Shown here in pieces: positions 25,289-32,113 of a stretch of DNA of 37,673 nt. The stretch covers positions 1-37,673 of the forward strand of contig PXRS01000056.1 of assembly GCA_003023785.1 (NCBI GenBank), in the 5' to 3' direction. The position numbers were made by a program, and so were the translations under genes. This stretch comes from Halobacteriales archaeon QS_5_68_33. Lineage in GTDB: Archaea > Halobacteriota > Halobacteria > Halobacteriales > Haloarculaceae. The stretch's first letter is position 1; each line of letters opens with the position of its first letter. Under the pieces are notes generated by a model, which worked only from the letters and a program-made list of their open reading frames with translations, made no database searches and was not told where the DNA came from.

Positions 25289-25372
25289 TGCGAGGGAAGG
25301 GATTCGAACCCTCGGACCCCTACGGGAGCGGATCTTGAGTCCGCCGCCGTTTCCAGGCTTGGCTACCCTCGC
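25289..25372 (-). tRNA. tRNA-Leu (anticodon CAA)
   Basis: 84 nt on the minus strand, a class II tRNA with a long variable arm. Acceptor GCGAGGG pairs with CCCTCGC, discriminator A. The anticodon stem GCGGA/TCCGC closes a loop CTCAAGA with anticodon CAA, reading UUG. The variable arm is formed by TCCCGTAGGGGT, and the T arm is GAGGGTTCGAATCCCTT. CCA is not encoded and no intron is visible. Its 3' end is duplicated at 24814-24835. Confidence 0.93.
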
Positions 25373-25450
25373 ACGCGTCGGCAGTTTGCGGGTCTCTACC
25401 GCTTGATACGGGATTCTGGGATACCCGCACTACGCATTCAGTGCTCGCCG

Positions 25451-25629
25451 TTATAAAGATTGCACGAACTCCCGTCTCGTCCGGTCCGGAAGCACCAGAC
25501 CTCTCTCCCGTGACTCGTAGACGAATATCCAGCCATCTGCTCGCGGGGCGACCTCGTGCTCGGTGTAGCGAACGCCACCGTGAACGTGCTATCGAGGTCG
25601 GGAACGTGCGTCTCGGAGGCGACCGACAA
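25451..25629 (-). pseudogene. Possible frameshifted small gene
   Basis: Two overlapping minus-strand frames look coding in turn. From a TTG at 25627-25629 one frame reads SVASETHVPDLDSTFTV with haloarchaeal codon choice. From about 25578 a neighbouring frame reads GGVRYTEHEVAPRADGWIF and then VYESRERGLVLPDRTRREF, ending in TAA at 25451-25453, and it has no start of its own. A single shift near 25575 would join them into a protein of about 60 residues. I do not recognise the family, and no promoter stands out. Weak evidence. Confidence 0.35.
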
Positions 25630-25661
25630 AGTTGAAGTCCGTGCGTAGCGCACCGTCGGTC

Positions 25662-26363
25662 GTGCAACTGTTCTCCTCCAGGGAAGCCCGCCGCCGCGGG
25701 GTCCTCGCGGTCCTCCTCGTCGCCGCGTTCGTCCTCGCCCTCTATCTCGGGATCCGTCGGTACGCCTCCTTTGTCTTCGACGCCGAGGAACTCCGGCTCT
25801 GGATCGCACAGTTCGGCGTCCTCGCGCCGCTGGTGTTCGCCCTGATCCAGTTCCTGCAGGTCATCTTCGCACCGATCCCCGGCCAGATCGTCGCGCTGGC
25901 CGCGGGGTACCTCTTCGGCCCGTTGCTCGGGACTGTCTACAGCCTCACCGGCGTTCTCGCCGGGAGCGCCGTCGCGTTCGTGCTGGCACAGCGGTACGGC
26001 CGCGGGTTCGTCGAGGGCCTGCTCCACGAAGAGGTGATGACCCGCTTCGACGGCTTCATCGAGGATATCGGCTTCCCCGGGCTGCTCGCGTTCGTCCTCG
26101 TTCCGGGCCTGCCGGACGACGCGATCTGTTTCCTGGCCGGCCTCACGAAGTGGCGCCTCCGGACGTTCATGGTCGCCATCACCGTCGGCCGACTGCCGGC
26201 GTACGTCGTCACCGTCTACGCCGGCGACGAACTCGCGAGCGGTCGCCTCGAAACGGGCCTCACGCTGATCGGCGTCGTGGCCGTGCTCTCCGCGCTCGGC
26301 TACTACAAGCAGGACGCCATCCGGAACGGCGTCGAACGGTTCGAACGGCGCTTTCTCTCCTGA
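25662..26363 (+). CDS. TVP38/TMEM64 (VTT, DedA-like) family membrane protein
   Basis: 233 residues with about six hydrophobic segments. The VTT-domain signature is visible: FLQVIFAPIPGQIVALAAGYLFG, then GTVYSLTGVLAGSAVAFVLAQRYGR, and a later FPGLLAFVLVPGLPDDAICFLAGL followed by FMVAITVGRLPAYVV. Members are integral membrane proteins linked to lipid scrambling or undecaprenyl/polyprenyl phosphate handling; the role in haloarchaea is not settled. The start is uncertain: GTG 25662 (MQLFSSREARRRG) is preferred, but TTG 25632 and GTG 25641 are in frame. The stop TGA is part of repeat copy C. Confidence 0.88.
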   Translation: MQLFSSREARRRGVLAVLLVAAFVLALYLGIRRYASFVFDAEELRLWIAQFGVLAPLVFALIQFLQVIFAPIPGQIVALAAGYLFGPLLGTVYSLTGVLAGSAVAFVLAQRYGRGFVEGLLHEEVMTRFDGFIEDIGFPGLLAFVLVPGLPDDAICFLAGLTKWRLRTFMVAITVGRLPAYVVTVYAGDELASGRLETGLTLIGVVAVLSALGYYKQDAIRNGVERFERRFLS

Positions 26364-26415
26364 TACGGCCGGTTGTCAATCAGTCCCGGATTCGTCGAAC
26401 CGGTCGGCGAACTAC
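26361..26415 (+). repeat. Dispersed TGATACGGYCGG repeat, copy C
   Basis: It begins with the stop codon of the VTT gene and reads TGATACGGCCGGTTGT. The hairpin is TTCGTCGA (26391-26398), loop ACCGG, TCGGCGAA (26404-26411), with one G-T pair in the stem. The right end is not recognisable. It lies between convergent genes. Confidence 0.75.
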
Positions 26416-26425
26416 CGGTAAATCG

Positions 26426-26554
26426 TTACTTCGCCTGCGGGTTGTTCGACCGGCGATACGTGCCGACCATCTTCCACAGCGTCTTCTCGGTGTTCTCGTC
26501 GCCCTCCGAGTCGATCTGCCGGTACAGTTCCTCCGAGACGGTGATATCGGGCAT
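26426..26554 (-). CDS. 42-residue haloarchaeal protein, antitoxin-like
   Basis: The protein reads MPDITVSEELYRQIDSEGD, then a helix ENTEKTLWKMVGTYRR and the tail SNNPQAK, ending in TAA. The short strand MPDITVSEE followed by two helices looks like small ribbon-helix-helix or VapB-like DNA-binding proteins of haloarchaea; no toxin gene is next to it. Codon choice is typical of the genome. A TATA box (ATTTATA, minus strand of 26580-26586) is centred 29 nt before the ATG at 26552-26554, so the mRNA should be leaderless. The gene converges on the VTT gene, with repeat copy C between them. Confidence 0.8.
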   Translation of the reverse strand: MPDITVSEELYRQIDSEGDENTEKTLWKMVGTYRRSNNPQAK

Positions 26555-26579
26555 CAACAGCCCGTTACCGCCGGAATAG

Positions 26580-26586
26580 TATAAAT
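26580..26586 (-). promoter_or_regulatory. TATA box of the 42-residue gene
   Basis: Minus-strand ATTTATA centred 29 nt before the ATG at 26554; the surrounding 60 nt are markedly AT-rich. Confidence 0.6.
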
Positions 26587-26599
26587 CCCCGCTGAGTAC

Positions 26600-26838
26600 T
26601 GTTCGAGTAAATTTTTAGCACCTACCTTTTTATTGGAGGGTGTCCTCGGCCGCTTCGCAGCCTGCGGGCACCCCTCCGACAGAAACGTGGGCGAAAAAGC
26701 GGGACCTCGCTGCGCTCACGGGTCGCTTCGCTCCCCGTTCGCTTTCATGGTTCTCGCTTCGCTCGAACCACGCACCGCTCGGTCCCGCGAACCGCGCTCG
26801 CTTCGCTCGCGCGGACGTTTGTCCGAATGGCCTCGCAC
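26600..26838. repeat. Palindrome-rich gene-free stretch downstream of gatA
   Basis: It starts with an AT-rich run (AAATTTTTAGC, then TTTTTATT) and the module GGAGGGTGTCCTCGGCCGCTTCGC followed by CCTGCGGGCACCCCTCC, which closes into a long imperfect hairpin (about 26634-26680). A near-copy of the module occurs at 37157-37190. The rest (26700-26820) is a series of short inverted repeats of the CTCGCTTCGCTCG type. No gene is visible. Confidence 0.55.
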
Positions 26839-28158
26839 TCAAGCCAGCGCGCTGCCGGCCCGGATGATCCGCCGTTCGCCCCACGCGGGGCCGACGAACT
26901 GCAACCCGACGGGGAGGCCCTCGTCGGTCTCGCCGGCCGGGACGGAGATGGCGGGCAGGTTCGCCATGTTGACCGGCGTCGTGTTCGCGTCGGCCAGATA
27001 CATCGTCATCGGGTCCGAGAGGGACTCGCCCAGTTCCATCGGTGGGACCGGCATCGTCGGCGAGGCGAGCACGTCCGCCTCCGAGAGCGCCTCGTCGAAG
27101 TCCTGCTGGATCCAGGCCCGCGCGTCCTGTGCCTTGGCGTAATACTTGTCGTGATAGCCCGCCGAGAGCGCGTAGGTCCCGAGCAGGACCCGGCGTTTGA
27201 CTTCGTCGCCGAACCCCTTCCGGCGGGACTCCGCGAACGTCTCGTTCCAGTTGCCGTCGTACCCGCCCGACTGCCCGTAGCGGACGCCGTCGAACCGCGC
27301 CAGGTTCGAGGACGCCTCGCTCATCGCGATCACGTAGTACGACTCCACGGCGTACTCGACCGACGGGAGTTCGACCTCGCGGGTGCTCGCGCCGCGGTCC
27401 TCCAGGCCCGCGATGGCGTCCCGGAACACCTCGGTGACCCGCTCGTCGGCCCCCTCGACCAGTTCCGTCGGGATGCCGATATCGAGGCCCGTGACGTCCC
27501 CGTCGGCCGCCGAGGCATACTCGAGGTCGCCGCCGTCACCGTTTCCGCCGTCCTCCCCGTCCCCGCCCTGCTCGGGCGGCATACGCGTCGTCGCGTCGCG
27601 CTCGTCGGGGCCGGCGATCACCGCCAGCAGTTCGGCGGCCTCCTCGACGGTGGGGGCGATGGGGCCGATCTGTTCGAGCGAGTTGGCGTACGCCACGAGG
27701 CCGTACCGCGAGACGAGCCCGTAGGTGGGCTTGATGCCGACGACGCCACAGAACGCGGCGGGACAGCGGATCGACCCGCCGGTGTCCGACCCCAGCGCGA
27801 GGTCGGCATCGCCCGCGGCGACGACGGCCGCCGACCCGCCGGAGGAACCACCGGGGACGTGTCCCGGTGCGGCGGGGTTCTCGACCGGCCCGAACGCCGA
27901 CGTCTCCGTCGTGGTGCCCATCCCGAACTCGTCCATGTTGGTCTTGCCGGGGATGGTCGCGCCCGCCCGCTCGAGTCGCTCGACGACCGTCGCGTCGAAG
28001 GGGGGAACGTAGTCCTCGAGCATCGCCGACCCGCAGGTGGTCCGGACGCCTTCGGTGGAGATGTTGTCCTTGACGGCGACGGTCACGCCCGCGAGCGGCC
28101 CGTCGTCGGCGCCCTCGATGCGTTCGGCCGTGACGTAGCCGTTGTAGCCGGTCGCCAT
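26839..28158 (-). CDS. gatA: Asp-tRNA(Asn)/Glu-tRNA(Gln) amidotransferase subunit A
   Basis: 439 residues. It is the amidase subunit that takes ammonia from glutamine to amidate misacylated tRNA in the GatCAB complex. The amidase triad is visible: Lys30 in VTVAVKDNI, the serine pair at 105-106 in PGGSSGGSAA, and Ser129 in SDTGGSIRCPAA. The usual GIKPTYGLVSRYGLVAYANS segment follows. A Gly/Asp-rich insertion of about 25 residues (EQGGDGEDGGNGDGGD) around residue 195 is unusual for the family. gatC lies directly upstream, with its stop abutting this ATG. gatB is not in the window. Confidence 0.96.
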   Translation of the reverse strand: MATGYNGYVTAERIEGADDGPLAGVTVAVKDNISTEGVRTTCGSAMLEDYVPPFDATVVERLERAGATIPGKTNMDEFGMGTTTETSAFGPVENPAAPGHVPGGSSGGSAAVVAAGDADLALGSDTGGSIRCPAAFCGVVGIKPTYGLVSRYGLVAYANSLEQIGPIAPTVEEAAELLAVIAGPDERDATTRMPPEQGGDGEDGGNGDGGDLEYASAADGDVTGLDIGIPTELVEGADERVTEVFRDAIAGLEDRGASTREVELPSVEYAVESYYVIAMSEASSNLARFDGVRYGQSGGYDGNWNETFAESRRKGFGDEVKRRVLLGTYALSAGYHDKYYAKAQDARAWIQQDFDEALSEADVLASPTMPVPPMELGESLSDPMTMYLADANTTPVNMANLPAISVPAGETDEGLPVGLQFVGPAWGERRIIRAGSALA

Positions 28159-28443
28159 TCAGGACACCCGCGGGCCCTTGAAGCAGCCGTCCTCGGTCTC
28201 GGGGGCGTTCTCCAGCGTCTCCTCTCGCGCAAGTCCCTCCCGGGTCTCGTCGGGGCGCATCACGTTGGCGAGGTCCTCCTCGCGGTCGACCTCGGGCACC
28301 TCGTCCAGCGCCTCGAACGAGGCGAGGATGTCGGCGAACTGCTCGGTGAACCGGTCGATGTCCTCCTCCGCGAGGTCGACCCGCGCCAGCCCTGCGACGT
28401 GGCGTACCTCCTCGGAGCCGACCGCGTCGGCGTCGTCGCTCAT
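28159..28443 (-). CDS. gatC: Asp-tRNA(Asn)/Glu-tRNA(Gln) amidotransferase subunit C
   Basis: 94 residues. It is the small belt subunit that wraps and stabilises GatA against GatB. Family features: VRHVAGLARVDLAEEDIDRFTEQFADILASFEAL, then the acidic DEVPEVDREEDLANVMRPDE and the C-terminal FKGPRVS, which normally contacts GatA. The ATG at 28441-28443 is chosen because the open frame beyond it (to 28548) is not protein-like, and a minus-strand ATCCTTACC lies about 28 nt upstream. It is the first gene of a gatC-gatA operon. Confidence 0.93.
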   Translation of the reverse strand: MSDDADAVGSEEVRHVAGLARVDLAEEDIDRFTEQFADILASFEALDEVPEVDREEDLANVMRPDETREGLAREETLENAPETEDGCFKGPRVS

Positions 28444-28592
28444 ACCTGCCGGGTGGCCCGGCGCGGCGGTAAGGATTTCGATGCCTGCCGCCGTCCCACC
28501 GATGCGTCCGGTTTCCCCCGACCTCTCTCCCGCCACCCCGGCGCTCACTCGTCGGTGCGTTCGCTCTCGGCCATCCCGGCCGTTTCACGGTC

Positions 28593-28665
28593 GATACGGT
28601 CGGTCGTACCGATGTACCGGTATTTCGCCGATGATTCGACGACATCCGGGACGGGCAACCTGCCG
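28593..28665 (+). repeat. Dispersed repeat, copy D
   Basis: It reads GATACGGTCGGTCGTACCGATG and continues like copy A with one difference in 39 nt. The hairpin arms are TCGCCGA (28625-28631) and TCGACGA (28636-28642), with one mismatch and a 4-nt loop. The right end CAACCTGCCG is close to CAACCGACCG of copy A. Unlike the others it is not attached to a stop codon; it lies in the divergent space between gatC and tfb. Confidence 0.8.
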
Positions 28666-28728
28666 GAACCCCTTCGGTGATCGTGCGCGGCCGTTACCGT
28701 ATCGGAAAGTTATCTTTCGGTTTTCGCC

Positions 28729-28740
28729 AAAAGATTTAAG
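28729..28740 (+). promoter_or_regulatory. Promoter element of tfb
   Basis: AAAAGATTTAAG, with a purine-rich BRE-like run before TTTAA, is centred about 67 nt before the tfb ATG. This implies a 5' leader of roughly 40 nt, longer than for most genes here. The leader contains GGGTGAAGAG, which could serve as a ribosome-binding site or a control region. Confidence 0.45.
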
Positions 28741-28801
28741 TCGGCGCGGGCACAACAAAAGGGTGAAGAGAGCGTTCTGGCGGCCCCCGAGTCCCCAACC
28801 A

Positions 28802-29788
28802 ATGACCGACACCACGACCCGACGATACGCGAGTACGCGCGAGAACGAACGCGAGAGCGAGGAGGAGAGCGAGGAGCGGCGCGACGAGGAGTTGGTCTGT
28901 CCGGAGTGTGCCGGCAACCTCGTGACCGACGAGGAGCGCGGCGAGACGGTCTGTACGGAGTGTGGCCTGGTCGTCGAGGAAGACGAGATAGACCCCGGCC
29001 CGGAGTGGCGCGCGTTCGACGCCAGCGAGAAAGACGAGAAGTCCCGCGTCGGCGCCCCGACGACGAACATGATGCACGACAAGGGGCTCTCGACCAACAT
29101 CGGCTGGCAGGACAAGGACGCCTACGGCAACTCCCTGTCCTCGCGCCAGCGCGAGAAGATGCAGCGCCTCCGCACCTGGAACGAGCGATTCAGGACGCGC
29201 GACTCCAAGGAGCGCAACCTCAAACAGGCGCTCGGCGAGATAGACCGGATGGCCTCGGCGCTGGGCCTGCCCGAGAACGTCCGCGAGACGGCCTCGGTCA
29301 TCTACCGGCGCGCGCTCGACGAGGACCTGCTGCCCGGCCGCTCCATCGAGGGCGTCGCCACCTCGGCGCTGTACGCGGCCGCCCGGCAGGCGGGCACGCC
29401 CCGCAGCCTCGACGAGATCTCGGCGGTCTCCCGCGTCGACAAGGACGAGATCGCCCGCACCTACCGCTACGTGGTACGCGAACTGAGCCTGGAGATCCAG
29501 CCCGCCGACCCCGAGAGCTACGTGCCCCGTTTCGCCTCGGACCTCGACCTCCCCGAGGAAGTGGAACGACGCGCCCGCGAGTTGCTCTCGACCGCCAAGG
29601 AGCAGGGCGTCCACTCGGGCAAGTCGCCCGTGGGGCTGGCCGCGGCGGCCGTCTACGCCGCGTCGCTGCTCGCCAACGAGAAGGTCACCCAGAGCGAGGT
29701 CTCCGAGGTCGCCAACATCTCCGAGGTGACCATCCGCAACCGCTACCACGAACTCCTCGAGGCCGAAGAGGACTTCACCCCGGCCTGA
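28802..29788 (+). CDS. tfb: Transcription initiation factor IIB (TFB)
   Basis: 328 residues. It bridges TBP-bound promoter DNA and RNA polymerase. After an acidic N-terminal extension (residues 15-30) comes the zinc ribbon C33, C36, C51 and C54 (CPECAGNL and CTECGLVV), then the B-reader/linker segment with DPGPEWRAFD and GLSTNIGWQDKDAYG. Two cyclin-like repeats follow: about 130-215 (containing ASVIYRRALDEDLLPGRSIEG) and about 225-315 (containing GKSPVGLAAAAVYAASLL). Haloarchaea usually carry several TFB paralogues; which one this is cannot be told. It is monocistronic, divergent from gatC. Confidence 0.96.
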   Translation: MTDTTTRRYASTRENERESEEESEERRDEELVCPECAGNLVTDEERGETVCTECGLVVEEDEIDPGPEWRAFDASEKDEKSRVGAPTTNMMHDKGLSTNIGWQDKDAYGNSLSSRQREKMQRLRTWNERFRTRDSKERNLKQALGEIDRMASALGLPENVRETASVIYRRALDEDLLPGRSIEGVATSALYAAARQAGTPRSLDEISAVSRVDKDEIARTYRYVVRELSLEIQPADPESYVPRFASDLDLPEEVERRARELLSTAKEQGVHSGKSPVGLAAAAVYAASLLANEKVTQSEVSEVANISEVTIRNRYHELLEAEEDFTPA

Positions 29789-29861
29789 CCGGGACCCTCC
29801 GTTCGCCCCTCCGTTCGCCCGGTTTCCGATCCCCTATACCGCCGGGTCCCGACGCCCGACC

Positions 29862-30326
29862 ATGGAGACGACACGGCACTTCACGGCGACGACCTACGTC
29901 GTCGCGGACGGCGCGGTCGCGCTGCACGAACACGACGGCCTGGGGATGTGGCTCCCGCCCGGCGGGCACATCGACCGCGACGAACTCCCCCACGAGGCGG
30001 CGCTGCGGGAAGTCCGCGAGGAGACGGGGCTCGCGGTCGACCTCGTGGCCGAGCGCGAGGACGTCAGCTCCTCGACTGTCGAGTCGCTGCCCCAGCCACA
30101 GCAGCTCCAGCTCGCCGACGTGAACGTCCACGACGGGACCGTCGGACACCAGCACATCGATTTCGTCTACTATGCGCGAGCGGAGAGGCGGGAGCTCCGC
30201 CCGCGGGAGGGCGAACAGCCCGCGGCGGCGTGGGAGTGGTTCGCGCCTTCGGATCTCGCCGCCGACCGGGTCGACCCGGACGTCCGGGACCTGGGCCGTG
30301 CGGCGATCGAGGTCGTCGACGGGTGA
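29862..30326 (+). CDS. NUDIX hydrolase
   Basis: 154 residues. It cleaves nucleoside-diphosphate-linked compounds; the substrate is unknown. The NUDIX box is complete at about residues 35-57: GHIDRDELPHEAALREVREETGL, matching Gx5Ex7REUxEExGU. The start METTRHFTATTYVV gives the normal first strand. CCTATACC centred about 26 nt before the ATG fits a leaderless transcript. The gene converges on the pilin-like gene; a palindrome (30347-30373) lies between the stops. Confidence 0.92.
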   Translation: METTRHFTATTYVVADGAVALHEHDGLGMWLPPGGHIDRDELPHEAALREVREETGLAVDLVAEREDVSSSTVESLPQPQQLQLADVNVHDGTVGHQHIDFVYYARAERRELRPREGEQPAAAWEWFAPSDLAADRVDPDVRDLGRAAIEVVDG

Positions 30327-30346
30327 ATCGACGCGAGTGGTCGTGG

Positions 30347-30373
30347 CCGTCCGACGGCTTCGCTTTCGGACGG
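30347..30373. terminator. Inverted repeat between convergent stops
   Basis: CCGTCCGA (30347-30354) and TCGGACGG (30366-30373) form a perfect 8-bp stem with an 11-nt loop. It touches the stop codon of the pilin-like gene at 30374. No T-rich run follows, so a terminator role is inferred only from position between convergent genes. Confidence 0.4.
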
Positions 30374-30922
30374 TCAGACGACCGGGACGGTCTCGCTGTA
30401 GAGCTGTCTCCGCTCCGGGACGTGATAGACGGAGACCTCGACGCTCTCGCCGGGCCGGAGGTCGGTGCGGCTCTCCTCGATCCGCAGCGAGATGGTCTCC
30501 CCGGAACTCCAGACGCCGTCGGTGTCGTTCGTCGAGGTCTCGCCCGCGATGCCGGCACGGCCGAGGGTGAAGAGGTGGTTGCCGGTGTAGTCGTCCTGTC
30601 CGAGCTCCGCGGTCGGGAGCCCGTGGAGCGTCGCGCGCTTGCGGTGGTCCGGGACGGAGACGTTGACCGAGAGGTTGGCCACCTCGACGGCGTCGCCGCT
30701 CTCGTGGGTGATCCGGACCCACTGCCCGTCGCTCCCGCTCCCGGCGTCGACGGGGTCGGTCGAGGCCGACAGGAACGGCCCGCCGGCGCTGAGGCTTCCG
30801 CTGGACTGGATCAGCAGGCCGCCGGTGACGGCCATCATCGCCACCGTCAGCGCGAACGCGATGGCCACCATCCCCTCCTTGGAGATGGCCCTGTCTCCGA
30901 CGCCTGTTCGTCTCCCCCGCAT
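30374..30922 (-). CDS. Type IV pilin / archaellin-like secreted protein
   Basis: 182 residues counted from the ATG at 30920-30922. The N-terminus MRGRRTGVGDRAISKEG is basic and is followed by the hydrophobic helix MVAIAFALTVAMMAVTGGLL, as in class III (prepilin) signals. The mature part is a beta-rich domain with NxS/T sites (for example ANLSVNVS) and ends LYSETVPVV. A likely surface fibre subunit or pilin-like adhesin, but not one I recognise. On the minus strand, ACATAAG about 35 nt before this ATG is a plausible own promoter. The gene upstream runs into it in the same frame because it lacks a stop codon. Confidence 0.75.
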   Translation of the reverse strand: MRGRRTGVGDRAISKEGMVAIAFALTVAMMAVTGGLLIQSSGSLSAGGPFLSASTDPVDAGSGSDGQWVRITHESGDAVEVANLSVNVSVPDHRKRATLHGLPTAELGQDDYTGNHLFTLGRAGIAGETSTNDTDGVWSSGETISLRIEESRTDLRPGESVEVSVYHVPERRQLYSETVPVV

Positions 30923-32113
30923 GCAGTGCGGAGTCCCTAGCAGACCACCCTTCTTATGTTTTCCTGTAATCCCACAGGCGTCCGTCAGCGCCTCCACGTA
31001 TTTTCGGACGTGGTCATTCAGGCGCCGCTTGAAGCCGTCCTGGCGGGCCAGGCGGTCGAGTTCGCGCGCCACGAGACTCCCGTACTGCAGCGCCTTCTTG
31101 TCCCGGGCGGCCGCCGACTCGGGCACCCACGCCCGGACCGCCCGGCGGAACGCGACCTTGCGCCCCTCGCCGGCCACCAGCAGTTCCCCGGGAAGCGCGA
31201 GCGCCGCACGCACCACCCGGTCGTGGAGCAGCGGCGCGACGGGTTCGACGCCGGCCGCCCGGATCGCGCGCAGGTCCCGTTCGAACTGGTCCGGCAGCCC
31301 CAGGGCCGTCTCGCGGCGGGCCGCCCGCACGGTGTCGGCCTCGACCCGCGGGTCCTCGGGCGCCCGCGCCACCTTCGCGTAGCCGCCGAACAGTTCGTCG
31401 GCGCCCTGGCCCAGCGCGAGGCGGTCGTAGCCGTCGGCGGCGACCCGCTCCGCGACGAGGTACAGCGGGACCGCGATCCCGACGTCCATCGCGTTCGTCC
31501 GGCCCGTCGCCGCGACGACGGCCTCGACCGCCCGCTCGATGTCGGCGTGCGTGACCTCGGTCTCGCGCAGGTCGCCGTCGATGGCCGCCGCGGCCGAGCG
31601 CGCCGCCGTCAGGTCGTGACTCCCCTCGAACCCCGCGACGTACAGCGGCGCGTCGACCCGCGCGGCGACCGCCGTCGAGTCCACACCCCCCGAGAAGGCG
31701 ACGGCCAGCCCCGTCGACCCGACCTCGTCGACGCTCTCGCGGACCGCCGCCCGGACCGCCGCGACGGCGGCCCCCTCGTCGGTCTCGGGGGCGGGGTCCG
31801 GCAGCGTCCAGACTTGCCTGCCCCCGGGTTCTCCGCGGCCCTCACCCGCCGGGTCCCCCCGGAGGGGTCGGACGCTCCCCGCCGGGAGGAGTTCCGGGTC
31901 AGCCAGGCCCCCGGGGTCGAACGACCACGCGCTCGCGCCCTCGCCCGCCGCTTCCCGGTCGACGTAGACCAGTTCCCGCCCGAGCACGTCCCGGACGAGC
32001 GCCCCGTCGACGAGGCCGGCGAAGCCCGCGGTGCCCGGGAGCGGGTCGCCGCGCTCGATAGCCCCGCGGACCGTCGCCGCGCTCGCACCCCGGAGGTCGG
32101 TCTCGAGCGTCAT
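30374..32113 (-). CDS. Asparagine synthase-like ATP-dependent amidotransferase, reading through into the pilin gene
   Basis: The open frame is 579 residues. Residues 1 to about 379 are the asparagine-synthase-like part: a short N-terminal region, then the PP-loop AFSGGVDSTAV (residues 139-149) that binds ATP and ALGQGADELFGGY (residues 233-245), ending KRRLNDHVRKYVEALTDA. The N-terminal Cys2 of a glutaminase domain is absent (MTLET), so another amine donor or substrate is likely. After residue 379 the frame goes on through about 18 residues with AT-rich codons untypical of this genome (TGT GGG ATT ACA GGA AAA CAT) into the pilin. Codon 380 (30974-30976) is TGT, one base from TGA, so loss of the stop is the simplest reading. 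It overlaps the PHP gene by four bases. Confidence 0.82.
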   Translation of the reverse strand: MTLETDLRGASAATVRGAIERGDPLPGTAGFAGLVDGALVRDVLGRELVYVDREAAGEGASAWSFDPGGLADPELLPAGSVRPLRGDPAGEGRGEPGGRQVWTLPDPAPETDEGAAVAAVRAAVRESVDEVGSTGLAVAFSGGVDSTAVAARVDAPLYVAGFEGSHDLTAARSAAAAIDGDLRETEVTHADIERAVEAVVAATGRTNAMDVGIAVPLYLVAERVAADGYDRLALGQGADELFGGYAKVARAPEDPRVEADTVRAARRETALGLPDQFERDLRAIRAAGVEPVAPLLHDRVVRAALALPGELLVAGEGRKVAFRRAVRAWVPESAAARDKKALQYGSLVARELDRLARQDGFKRRLNDHVRKYVEALTDACGITGKHKKGGLLGTPHCMRGRRTGVGDRAISKEGMVAIAFALTVAMMAVTGGLLIQSSGSLSAGGPFLSASTDPVDAGSGSDGQWVRITHESGDAVEVANLSVNVSVPDHRKRATLHGLPTAELGQDDYTGNHLFTLGRAGIAGETSTNDTDGVWSSGETISLRIEESRTDLRPGESVEVSVYHVPERRQLYSETVPVV

